Of a stretch of 38,481 bases of DNA, positions 16,887-24,993 are shown piece by piece. Position numbers and translations under genes: made by a program. Each line of letters starts with the position of its first letter. Within the stretch, counting starts at the first letter, position 1. This DNA comes from Salipaludibacillus neizhouensis. Its GTDB lineage: Bacteria; Bacillota; Bacilli; Bacillales; Salisediminibacteriaceae. The notes under the pieces were generated by a model. It was not told the DNA's origin. It saw only the letters and a list, made by a program, of their open reading frames with translations, and did no database searches. Location: NCBI RefSeq assembly GCF_002886185.1, contig NZ_KZ614148.1:214556-253036 (forward strand). Reading direction: 5' to 3'.

Positions 16887-18367
16887 TGGAGGAATTACTA
16901 AAAAAACATTGTAACTTATCCCCCAATAATATAGCTTTGAAAGACAGTGAACAAACTATTACTTGGGTTGAATTATATGAAAATATAAAACATTTATCAC
17001 AAAAAATCGACTATATCCCTAATGAGAGGGTTGCTATTTCTCTTAGCAATGATGTTAGGACTATTACCTTATTAATAACATTATTAATTAATGGGTTCGA
17101 TGTTGCACTTTTAGATCCTGAAATAAGTGAAACTGATTGGGAAAATATAAAAGGGAAAATTAATTCAGATAACGTTTGTTTTGTTTCAAAGAATCATCAA
17201 ATTCTTAAATCTGTGAATTTTAATCAGTTAATTGATCTAGACATGCTGTTTAAAGATCTTAAAAAACAAAAGTTAGATAACGAATACAATTATCAAAATA
17301 AAATGAAAGGTGCTTTGCTATTTATAACTTCTGGCACTACAGGATCGCCAAAAATTGTAAAAAAAACAATTAAATCTCTTATAAATGAAGGAGCATCTCA
17401 TACAGAATCATTTAATTTAAGCTACAAGGACTCTTTATTAGTAAGTATTCCCTTATACCACGCGTTTGCCTGCGGTGCAGCCCTATTTAGCAGTATATAT
17501 AGTGGTGCAGCCCTAATTGTCTCAAAAGTTTTTTTTCCTCGATTAATTACAGATATTATTCATAAAGAAAAAATAACCATTCTATTTTTAATACCTTCAT
17601 TAGTTAAACTATTAGTTAACATAAAAATGGAAAAAAGAATAAGTTTATCTTCTTTAAAGTTCGTCATAGTTGGAACAGGGTATCCTTCAAATCAAATTGC
17701 AAAAGAGTTCTCCGAAGTTTTTAAGATTGGTTTAACAGGTCACTATGGTAGTTCAGAAACAGGAGGAGTCTCATTTTGCTTACCCAAATTTGATTCTTAT
17801 CCCACTAAGGGCTTAATCGGTAAACCTTTGGCAAGTAGGGAAATTAAAATAGTTGATGATAGAGGAAATAATTTAGAAAATGAAAAAATAGGCAAAATAG
17901 CTGTGAAGACTGACTCTTTGTTTGCCGGATATATAAACGGCAATGAATTTTTAGATAACCGGAGGAGTTTATGGTTGACTGGTGATATTGGTTACCGAGA
18001 CAACACAGGTAATTTTTTTATTGTTGGGAGAGAATCTAACGCGTTTCATCGTAATGGGAAAAAAATTTATCCTGAAGCTATAGAAAATGGGCTCTTAAAT
18101 TCTTTAAATAATATAGTTGAATTAGCAATAGTTGGGGTTACAAACAAAGATATTCAAGATGATTTTATAATTTTAGCAATAGTTACAGATAGTTCAAAAA
18201 TAGAGGAGAGTTTAATACGATCATTATTCATGAAAAAAATCGGCAAAAATTATATTCCTGATAAAATCATACATCTTAAAAGTCTTCCAAAAACTAAAAA
18301 TGGGAAAATAAATAGGAAAAAAACTAGTGAAATTGTATTTAATTATTTAACAAAAAACAAAATTTAA
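16883..18367 (+). CDS. Acyl-AMP ligase, third adenylating enzyme
   Basis: A 494-residue ANL-superfamily enzyme. It has P-loop FITSGTTGSPKIVKKT (about 148-163), A5-like GHYGSSETGGVSF, WLTGDIGYRDNTGNFFIVGR (A7/A8), and the catalytic lysine in KTKNGKINRKK near the end. The start overlaps the carrier gene stop by 4 nt, so it most likely loads carrier protein 2. The acyl-binding region LVSIPLYHAFACGAALF is typical of acyl-CoA/acyl-ACP ligases. In butirosin synthesis BtrI plays the comparable carrier-loading part. The substrate is unknown. Confidence 0.87.
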   Translation: MMEELLKKHCNLSPNNIALKDSEQTITWVELYENIKHLSQKIDYIPNERVAISLSNDVRTITLLITLLINGFDVALLDPEISETDWENIKGKINSDNVCFVSKNHQILKSVNFNQLIDLDMLFKDLKKQKLDNEYNYQNKMKGALLFITSGTTGSPKIVKKTIKSLINEGASHTESFNLSYKDSLLVSIPLYHAFACGAALFSSIYSGAALIVSKVFFPRLITDIIHKEKITILFLIPSLVKLLVNIKMEKRISLSSLKFVIVGTGYPSNQIAKEFSEVFKIGLTGHYGSSETGGVSFCLPKFDSYPTKGLIGKPLASREIKIVDDRGNNLENEKIGKIAVKTDSLFAGYINGNEFLDNRRSLWLTGDIGYRDNTGNFFIVGRESNAFHRNGKKIYPEAIENGLLNSLNNIVELAIVGVTNKDIQDDFIILAIVTDSSKIEESLIRSLFMKKIGKNYIPDKIIHLKSLPKTKNGKINRKKTSEIVFNYLTKNKI

Positions 18368-18389
18368 AGACTTAGAAGGAGAGGTTAAG

Positions 18390-19364
18390 ATGAAAAAAAA
18401 TGAGATTATAGAACTTTTACAAAGCATAGGTTCTGAGCAAAAAATGTTGTTTAGAAGAGCAAGAGACATAAAAGAAAAAGAATTCGGCAATTATATTATT
18501 TTAAGAGGTGTTATAGAAACTACCAATTTGTGTAAAGTGAATTGCGACTATTGTCCAATGAGAAAAGACAATATAAAAAACAATTCAATATTTACATTAG
18601 AAGAAAAAGAAATACTTTCAACGGCCAATATAATAAAAGATAACAACGTAAATATTGTTTTTTTTCAAGGAGGGGAAGTTCCACAAACAACAAAATTAAT
18701 AGGAAGAGTTATACCTAAAATAAGAAAACTTTTCAATGATAAAGTTGAAATTTTACTAAACTTAGGTATAAAAAGAAAGGATGAATTTCAATATCTTTAT
18801 GACCAAGGGGCGACTAGTTATATTTTAAAGCATGAAACAAGCGATGAAGATCTACATTTTAGATTGAGACATGAACACTTAAGCACAAGAATAGAAGCCA
18901 TTAAAAATTTAGTTGACATCGGATTTAAAACTGGAACAGGAATGATAGTAGGACTACCAGGTCAATCAATTTCTTCTATTGCAAATGACATTATTTTAGC
19001 TAAAGATTTAGGTGTTCATATGTGTAGCGCATCTCCTTTTATACCTGCGCCTAATACACCATTAGTAAGCAATAAGCATGGATCAGTCGATATAAGTTTG
19101 AATGCAATTTCGATCATGAGAATACTATCCCCCAATTGGTTAATTCCATCTGTTAGCGCACTGGAAAAAATAAGGAAAGATGGACAAGCTCAAGGGATAC
19201 GTGCTGGAGCAAATGTATTAACAATTAATTTTACACCTAGTATAGCAAAACAAAAATATTTAATTTACGGTCGGGAAAGGTTTGTAGTAAAAAATCATTA
19301 TGTATCTAGTTTAATCAAAAAAGAAAGATTATTAGTTTCACCGTCAGTATTTATAAAAAGATAG
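18390..19364 (+). CDS. Radical SAM enzyme, HydE/BioB/PylB-like
   Basis: A 324-residue enzyme. ETTNLCKVNCDYCPM holds the iron-sulfur cluster cysteines Cys48, Cys52 and Cys55. The rest has the BioB/HydE/PylB plan: FFQGGEVP, ILLNLGIKRKDEFQYLYDQG, then YILKHETSDEDLHFRLRHEH, GTGMIVGLPGQ, ASPFIPAPNTPL and ANVLTINFTP. It fills the whole TIM-barrel length with no SPASM extension, so it is not a peptide-modifying type. Relatives make HydE products, biotin or methylornithine. No hydrogenase, biotin or pylorrolysine genes are nearby, so it probably rearranges, methylates or sulfurates a cluster intermediate. AGAAGGAGAGG precedes the start. It is 22 bp after the ligase gene. Confidence 0.88.
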   Translation: MKKNEIIELLQSIGSEQKMLFRRARDIKEKEFGNYIILRGVIETTNLCKVNCDYCPMRKDNIKNNSIFTLEEKEILSTANIIKDNNVNIVFFQGGEVPQTTKLIGRVIPKIRKLFNDKVEILLNLGIKRKDEFQYLYDQGATSYILKHETSDEDLHFRLRHEHLSTRIEAIKNLVDIGFKTGTGMIVGLPGQSISSIANDIILAKDLGVHMCSASPFIPAPNTPLVSNKHGSVDISLNAISIMRILSPNWLIPSVSALEKIRKDGQAQGIRAGANVLTINFTPSIAKQKYLIYGRERFVVKNHYVSSLIKKERLLVSPSVFIKR

Positions 19365-19400
19365 ATGGGTATTAAAAATACTGTTGAAGGAGGAATTTTC

Positions 19401-20474
19401 ATGTCATTAAAAAAACTTAATTATAATTATATTTCAGAGGATCATGTATATCCATTAGTTAATGATTGTATAGAGCGATCTATTTATCTAGTAGCAAAGC
19501 AAAAAACGAATTTTGGGAAACATCTTTATAAATTATTTGTCTCTTATTTAAGTTATAATTTATCGATAGATCATAATGGTAAAAACCTAAGGTTAAAGCC
19601 TAGTGAAATTCAATATCCAGAATTTATTAGTCTCAGACATGAATATAACATTAAATTTGATGCAAAAACAGCTATAAACAAATTAGAAAAAACATTAAAT
19701 GAAAATAAGTTTGTTTTATTAAGAACAGTGACCAAAAGGGTTCCTTTTTTTAGTAGATACGATAAAGATTATATAGTTCAAAAAAAGGATTTAATTAAAC
19801 CTGGACATTTTATTCTACTTATTGGGCACGACCAAAAATATTTGTATTATGTAGATCGAACTGAAGACTTAAATCTAAATAATCATACTGCATATAAAAA
19901 AAATCCAGACGTTGGTATGGTAGAGAAGCGAAAGATGATTGATGCATTTAGTTATTATATTGATATTTCCACTATAAATGTAAATATACATGAATTAGAT
20001 AATTTTCTTAAACATGACAGTATAATTTATATTATGAATAATATTAATAAATCAATTGATCAGTACAAAGATACTAAGGTTTTAGAAAAAGATGACCAAA
20101 TAATATTTCCTAATAAGAAGGCTATCGAATATCTAATTAGTTTATCAAAAAAAGGGAATACATTTTTGAATACAGAATATAAAACCGCAAGTGAGAACAA
20201 AATTGTAAATGGATTAGATTGGATTTTAAAAAGAAGAAAAATTCTTAAATACTTCATCGAAACTCAAAAAATAGAATGTAACAATGAATTGATACATTTG
20301 CTAAATAAAAATATTAATAATATCGAAGTAGCAAAGAACACCTTAATTATAAACATGCTAAATAAAGATTGGCTATTTGATTTAAGATATACCTCATTAT
20401 TCAAGGATGTATTAGAATCGGAAAACACTTTAATTAATGAGTTGCAAAATTACACCAGAAAAATAAATAAGTAA
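19401..20474 (+). CDS. BtrH/papain-like-fold protein 2, candidate acyl transferase
   Basis: A 357-residue protein. The ATG at 19401 follows GGAGGAA; an in-frame upstream ATG (19365) has no ribosome site. A possible Cys-His-Asp triad of the C39/BtrH-type fold is visible: Cys23 in LVNDCIERSIYLVAK, His136 in KPGHFILLIGHD and Asp152 in YYVDRTEDL. The remaining C-terminal 200 residues are charged and helical. BtrH-type enzymes move a carrier-bound acyl chain to an amine; here such a step could join the two carrier-borne blocks or attach one to an acceptor. It is the last gene of the cluster. The fold and triad are inferred by eye. Confidence 0.6.
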   Translation: MSLKKLNYNYISEDHVYPLVNDCIERSIYLVAKQKTNFGKHLYKLFVSYLSYNLSIDHNGKNLRLKPSEIQYPEFISLRHEYNIKFDAKTAINKLEKTLNENKFVLLRTVTKRVPFFSRYDKDYIVQKKDLIKPGHFILLIGHDQKYLYYVDRTEDLNLNNHTAYKKNPDVGMVEKRKMIDAFSYYIDISTINVNIHELDNFLKHDSIIYIMNNINKSIDQYKDTKVLEKDDQIIFPNKKAIEYLISLSKKGNTFLNTEYKTASENKIVNGLDWILKRRKILKYFIETQKIECNNELIHLLNKNINNIEVAKNTLIINMLNKDWLFDLRYTSLFKDVLESENTLINELQNYTRKINK

Positions 20475-21009
20475 TGGCTTCAAGAACGTTTCGTCTAATC
20501 CAACCAACAATGTTGGAAACTCAGGAACGAAAGAGCCATCAGATGATCGCACTTGGGAATATCGCTGTTGATTAAGGACATATAGTTGGGTATTATACGG
20601 CGGCTCATCTAAATGAAATGGTGGAAGCGCAAGATTAAAAACAGCGTATACAAATAGAAAAACACTGGATGACCGCTGTTCTCGTGCTGATCGGTGAAGT
20701 CAGGTACAATCCCTAGCATCCTCTATTTGATAAACAAGTGAGTAATTATAACAAGAACGATTTGATTACACGAAAGATGTTACTTGGAAAATGCTGTTTA
20801 AGGTTGATATACCGCTGCTTTTTCTACTAAAGTGATAGATGTTACACCCTGAGGACATATGGGCGGCATGATGTAACTATTCAAAGAAAACCTTATCGGA
20901 CTTTGAACAGTTATTTATGCCTTGTTTGCATAATTTGTGCAAAAGATACTTAAATGAATTAAAGCTATTTTGGTTGTGAAACTATAATAGCTCAAATTTT
21001 GGATAATTA
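20475..21009. other. Degenerate region after the cluster
   Basis: The plus strand has broken frames, for example a 33-codon frame from the ATG at about 20474 (ending LGNIAVD) and then GHIVGYYTAAHLNEMVEAQD, interrupted by stops. This looks like a decayed gene of unknown family. No tRNA or intact gene is seen. Confidence 0.4.
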
Positions 21010-21573
21010 CTAATGGGATGCCATCACAGTATATAATGGTTTCCCTCTCAACATAGCAGCAAGTTCAGCTTGATGGATATAATCATACAGCTCGTGAGCC
21101 ATTTTCAAGGCTTCCTCGTAGGATAGAAAAGTTTCTACCATAGATTGCCGCTTTGTCATTTTAAATCCTCCAATTTGTGTTTTCTGGCCTTCTCCTTCTT
21201 CAATGATAAAGTTGAATTGCTTCCGATCAGTATATTTAATACGGAACACTCGTGATTGGGGTTTGCCGTCTTTCATGGAACCCCCGTAACTCTCAAAACC
21301 AGTATCCTTGTAGAATTGCGGGAACTTGTGATTAATCAATAAGTGTAGCATTGGTTTGATGTCCTTTTTATTTACATATGCCTTACTGTATTGTGAGGAT
21401 TGTCCCATGACAGTAATTGCAAATACTATTTTCCCTTTATAGAGTTCCTCTCCGTTTTTATGTTGAAAATGATCAAGTGCAGCTGTGACATCCATGATGG
21501 ATCTAGGAGTTACACTTTTATAAATTTTGGACCTTACTGTTTCTTGAGGATGAATCTGCATAGTCAAAATCAT
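21010..21573 (-). CDS. Conserved protein of unknown function (plasmid/ICE-like)
   Basis: A 187-residue protein. The start at 21573 follows GAAGGGA; the frame could extend to 21621 without a ribosome site. The sequence IMDVTAALDHFQHKNGEELY, then GKIVFAITVMGQSSQYSKAY and the end FLSYEEALKMAHELYDYIHQ is soluble with mixed alpha/beta pattern. I recall similar proteins from Bacillus plasmids and mobile elements but no role is known to me. A gene this well kept between decayed stretches is probably functional. Confidence 0.7.
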   Translation of the reverse strand: MILTMQIHPQETVRSKIYKSVTPRSIMDVTAALDHFQHKNGEELYKGKIVFAITVMGQSSQYSKAYVNKKDIKPMLHLLINHKFPQFYKDTGFESYGGSMKDGKPQSRVFRIKYTDRKQFNFIIEEGEGQKTQIGGFKMTKRQSMVETFLSYEEALKMAHELYDYIHQAELAAMLRGKPLYTVMASH

Positions 21574-21849
21574 CAAATCCCTTCTATTAAATATATGAAT
21601 GTATGTATACAACAAGGACATAAGGGTAATAAATATAATGCGTGTGACAGATCGTATAATAGCTATTTACTAGACTTGTAATCTGCCGGCCAGCAGAAGT
21701 CTTCGAAGTGACGGTGAACGCAACACGAGTAATCAGGCTAACAAACACCATGAGTTTTATTTGCCTGTAAGAATACTTAAAACTGTATTGTGAGCGATAC
21801 TTCTTATGAGGATTCCCAACCTTTTAAGACCAAAGGGGAAGTATTCGTT

Positions 21850-21887
21850 GCCTGGTTCTCTTTTTTCCGGAAAGAAGAGAACCAGGC
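21850..21887. repeat. Strong inverted repeat
   Basis: Arms GCCTGGTTCTCTT and AAGAGAACCAGGC form a 13-bp perfect stem with an 11- to 12-nt loop. The base composition is GC-richer than its surroundings. No T-tract follows, so it is not an obvious terminator; it could be an origin, attachment or conjugation-related hairpin. Confidence 0.6.
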
Positions 21888-21964
21888 TATTCGTGTTGAA
21901 AAAAGTAATATGCTCTTCGATGAAAATGAGTGAGTCGATATTGTGTTGCTATTTAAAATCAAAA

Positions 21965-22291
21965 TCACTCAAAATAATCATCATCCCACTTTAAAGCCGC
22001 TTCCTGTTTTTTCTTAGAACGATCTTCCAAATAAATCTCTGTTGTGGCTTGCTGTTTATGTCCCACGGCTTTCATAATATCCCTTGTGGAAGCTCCTTGG
22101 ATTTGCGAATACTCGGCGTACAGGTGACGCATCCAGTGTGGGCTGACATTGCCTTCTTTGAATTTCAGCCAATCACAACCACTATTAGCAATAATACGCT
22201 TTACATAATTAGACATGTATTTTGAGGAATACCGCTTCCCAGTTCTAGTAACCAGGAGGGGAGTATCATCATTCCGATCAATTTTTACCAA
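21965..22291 (-). pseudogene. C-terminal fragment of a tyrosine recombinase (integrase)
   Basis: The 108 codons carry the second half of a tyrosine recombinase catalytic domain: HWMRHLYAEYSQIQGASTRD (H-x-x-R), then AVGHKQQATTEIYLEDRS with His and the nucleophile Tyr. The N-terminal part with the first catalytic Arg is missing. Upstream on its strand (higher coordinates) the sequence becomes group II intron 3' sequence, so the gene was cut by a rearrangement. It was probably the integrase of a phage or integrative element. Confidence 0.8.
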
Positions 22292-22411
22292 TTGTTTTTA
22301 AAAAGAAATGTAGTATCTAAAAGAATTAAAATTAGATTCTGAACAGATGAAAAAGGTAAACCAATACCGAAAAGCATGTAATCTATTAGAAATAAGTTAG
22401 GAAACAAGATG

Positions 22412-22499
22412 GAGCGCCGTGTACTATGAAAGTGGCACGCACGGTGTGGGACAGGGGAAAAGGTGGAGATAATCTCAAAGCCTTACCTATTGTCATTAC
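22412..22499 (+). ncRNA. Orphan group II intron domains V and VI
   Basis: Domain V is GAGCGCCGTG...GAAAGTGG...CACGGTGTG at 22412-22448. It has the AGC catalytic triad, a GAAA tetraloop and the two-base bulge. A domain VI-like hairpin (GGAGAT/ATCTC with CCTTACCTAT) follows and the intron probably ends at ATTGTCATTAC near 22499. No maturase gene precedes it, so this is a 3' remnant. It has the same orientation as the 3'-less introns at 2160-4399, 18 kb to the left. Confidence 0.7.
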
Positions 22500-22583
22500 T
22501 GTGCAGTAGGATAGGATCCTTCAACAATCTGGTGCTTTTAAGTAGCAGGAAATACGTCTTTCTTTAAGAATGTTAAAGATAAG

Positions 22584-22620
22584 CCCTACAGTTTATTAAA
22601 ATAGTAATCTGTAGGGTTTT
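22584..22620 (+). terminator. Intrinsic terminator
   Basis: CCCTACAG (22584-22591) pairs with CTGTAGGG (22609-22616) and is followed by TTTT. It lies downstream of the orphan intron 3' end, so it probably ended the lost host transcript. Confidence 0.65.
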
Positions 22621-22628
22621 ATGATGAT

Positions 22629-22713
22629 TGGTAAATGCGTGGCATTGTGTGGTAAATTCAGTGGAGTACACTGGTAAAAAACATGGCAAGGCTGGTAAAA
22701 TCACGTGGCCGTA
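22629..22713 (+). repeat. Four iteron-like direct repeats
   Basis: Copies of TGGTAAA followed after 4-6 nt by TGG begin at 22629, 22650, 22672 and 22693. The spacing is 21, 22 and 21 bp, two helical turns, so all motifs face the same side of the DNA. This is the pattern of a multi-site protein binding array such as iterons or recombinase arm sites. It lies about 220 bp beyond the end of the recombinase trio. Confidence 0.6.
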
Positions 22714-22935
22714 ATCAGATGGGAGGGAAGTTGCTAGACTTATTCGTTTTTACAAGGATTCACGACAAAAGGGGAGGAATTTCCCATACGTCATGAAGGG
22801 CTGAACAATAGTAATTTTGAAAGTTGTGGAGGTGAGGAAATACAATTATATATAGACTAACTTTCAGAATTAAAATTTTATTTATATCAGCCATTAGTTT
22901 TTCTAACTTTTGATTTTAACCTTTTTTAGAAGTTT
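22714..22935. other. Non-coding stretch between the repeats and the recombinase trio
   Basis: No gene or convincing hairpin seen. It should include one end of the recombinase-in-trio element, but I could not fix the boundary. Confidence 0.4.
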
Positions 22936-23898
22936 TTAGAGATTTTTTCTGATGTGCTTATAGACTTTCTTGTTCTCTGTTATTTCGACATTTATGTTCC
23001 TTATATAGTTAGGGGATATATAATTTTGAGTAGTGCTATTTTTATCATGATTTAACAACTGTTGAATAGTAATAATATCCATACCATTTTCGGCTAAAAC
23101 AGTCGCAAAATTATGTCTTAACTGGTGAGGGGTGGAGTCAGGAAGATTGGCCTTTTCTAAAAAATAATTGAAGAGTTTTCGTAGCTCATTTCCATCAATC
23201 TTACTACCATTACTCATAAATAAATAATCATTATCTTTTAAATTATTCATTTCTATGAATTTTTTGATTGATACTCCTAAACCATCCCTTAAAGGAATAT
23301 AGTTACTTGATTTATTTTTTGTTTGTTTTCTATAAATGGTTTCATTTTCTATGTCTATTTCATTGACCTTCACGTTTAAAATTTCTGATTGCCGACTTCC
23401 TGTTGAAATGAGAAGTATGAATAATAGAGAATCCCTTTCTAAATTAGTACTATTTTCAAGTACACTGTGCATAAGTTTTAACACATCGTGTCTAGTCAGA
23501 TAATACATTTTCTTTTTCATTGGTTTATCTTTATACTTGTCTAAACTAAAAGTTATGTGATCCATGATATTAAAAAAATCATAGTTCCTGTATAGATATA
23601 AAAAGAAACTTTGTAGCGCATGTTTTGAATTTTGTAACCAATTATAACTTTTCTCAATGTTGTTGAAAAAAAAGCAATCGATAATTTTTATATCAATTTC
23701 TTTATAAAATAAGTGAGTTCCTGACACATCAGTTATGTCATACATTTTTTCTAAGTGCAATTCTTCTATTGGAGAATGAGTCAATTCTGCTAACTGAATT
23801 GCAAAATCTTTTAACCTTTTCCTATATATAGTTTTAGTTGATTCAGCTAAACGACTTAGATTATGGTATAATTCGATTTCGTTTAATAAACTTCTCAT
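22936..23898 (-). CDS. Tyrosine recombinase, third gene of a recombinase trio
   Basis: A 320-residue site-specific recombinase with an N-terminal SAM-like core-binding domain. The catalytic domain has the first Arg in STGSRQSEILNVKVNEID, HQLRHNFATVLAENG as H-x-x-R, His in LLNHDKNSTTQNY and the nucleophile Tyr in QNYI. Its ATG shares one base with the stop of the upstream gene (TAATG), so the two are translationally coupled. Three such genes in a row define recombinase-in-trio (RIT) elements; this would be ritC. Confidence 0.88.
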   Translation of the reverse strand: MRSLLNEIELYHNLSRLAESTKTIYRKRLKDFAIQLAELTHSPIEELHLEKMYDITDVSGTHLFYKEIDIKIIDCFFFNNIEKSYNWLQNSKHALQSFFLYLYRNYDFFNIMDHITFSLDKYKDKPMKKKMYYLTRHDVLKLMHSVLENSTNLERDSLLFILLISTGSRQSEILNVKVNEIDIENETIYRKQTKNKSSNYIPLRDGLGVSIKKFIEMNNLKDNDYLFMSNGSKIDGNELRKLFNYFLEKANLPDSTPHQLRHNFATVLAENGMDIITIQQLLNHDKNSTTQNYISPNYIRNINVEITENKKVYKHIRKNL

Positions 23899-24989
23899 TA
23901 TTCATTTTCCTCAATAAATATATCATTCGCTAATTTTTCAAATGGAAAGGGATAATATTTCATTGCTTCGTCTTTTAAATCATGAGGCATTAATTCCGTA
24001 TATATTTTTGTTGTTTCTGGATTTTCATGCCCTAATATTTGCATTAAGTATTCTAATCTCATGCCAGATTTTAAACACCCCACAGCAAAAGTATGACGGA
24101 AAGAATGTACGGTGAAATCTTTACCAATATCAAGTTCGTCAAATATTCCTCTTACTAAATACTGAACACTCCGATCTAAAATTTTCTTTTCTCTATTCAT
24201 CCCCTCATCATTTGAAAATAGATATCCTTTACAATCATAGTCCCATTTAGGTATACCACTCATTTTTAAATAACGTAATATCGTATCTTTAACTTCATCA
24301 TAAATAGGTATATATCTTTCTTTATTTCCTTTACCATTACGGATAAATATTAGACCCGTATCTGTATTAAAATCCTGTACTTTGAGATTTGTTGCCTCAC
24401 TAACTCGACATCCTGTTCCTAATAAGAAATAAAGCATCGCTCTTTTTCTGTAACCGTACGTTTTTTGTAACGCTAAATCCAAGACTTTTTCTATTTGAGA
24501 ATCAGACAAATATCTAGGGAGAGTTTTAGTTTTACCAATTTGAAATTTATACCTTAAGTCTTTTCCTACATACCCTCTCTCAAATGAAAATTCTAACATT
24601 TTTCGAATAATTGCTAAGTATTTATTCAATGTTCTTGTCGAAAGTTTGTTACCTTTTCGTGGAACGCTCGTACTTAATAATTCATGTAAATGGTTTTCAT
24701 TTATCTCTGAAATAAGCAACGTTGGATATTGTTTTTCTATAAATTTTTTCAATCTTTCGATAAAGTTCATGTATGTCTTTAATGTTTCAACACTTCTTCT
24801 ATTTGCAGAGTACATTTCTTTTAAATTCAAAGTAAATTCTTCAATTACTTGTAAAGTAGATAAGCATTTGATTGGTCCAACACTGTAATTATGCTTGTTT
24901 TTACTAAACTCTACCAATTCATCGATGGTAATTCCTAAATCAAGACAGACTGCATCATAATTAGCTTCCGATTGTATTTTAATAGGCAT
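23898..24989 (-). CDS. Tyrosine recombinase, second gene of a recombinase trio
   Basis: A 363-residue XerC/D-like recombinase. Catalytic residues are intact: Arg in GTGCRVSEATNLKVQDFN, HSFRHTFAVGCLKSGM, GHENPETTKIYTE with His and Tyr. It lies 4 bp after the first recombinase gene and overlaps the third, so all three should be translated from one message. In RIT elements the three proteins are presumed to act together to move the element, but individual roles are not settled. This would be ritB. Confidence 0.88.
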   Translation of the reverse strand: MPIKIQSEANYDAVCLDLGITIDELVEFSKNKHNYSVGPIKCLSTLQVIEEFTLNLKEMYSANRRSVETLKTYMNFIERLKKFIEKQYPTLLISEINENHLHELLSTSVPRKGNKLSTRTLNKYLAIIRKMLEFSFERGYVGKDLRYKFQIGKTKTLPRYLSDSQIEKVLDLALQKTYGYRKRAMLYFLLGTGCRVSEATNLKVQDFNTDTGLIFIRNGKGNKERYIPIYDEVKDTILRYLKMSGIPKWDYDCKGYLFSNDEGMNREKKILDRSVQYLVRGIFDELDIGKDFTVHSFRHTFAVGCLKSGMRLEYLMQILGHENPETTKIYTELMPHDLKDEAMKYYPFPFEKLANDIFIEENE

Positions 24990-24993
24990 TTTA

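Noticed and set aside
18390-19364. RiPP-modifying radical SAM enzyme
   Set aside because: The protein has no SPASM or peptide-recognition extension and follows the BioB/HydE plan.
22629-22713. CRISPR array
   Set aside because: The repeated part is only about 7 bp plus a loose TGG, the 21-bp period is too short for repeat-spacer units, and no cas gene is present.
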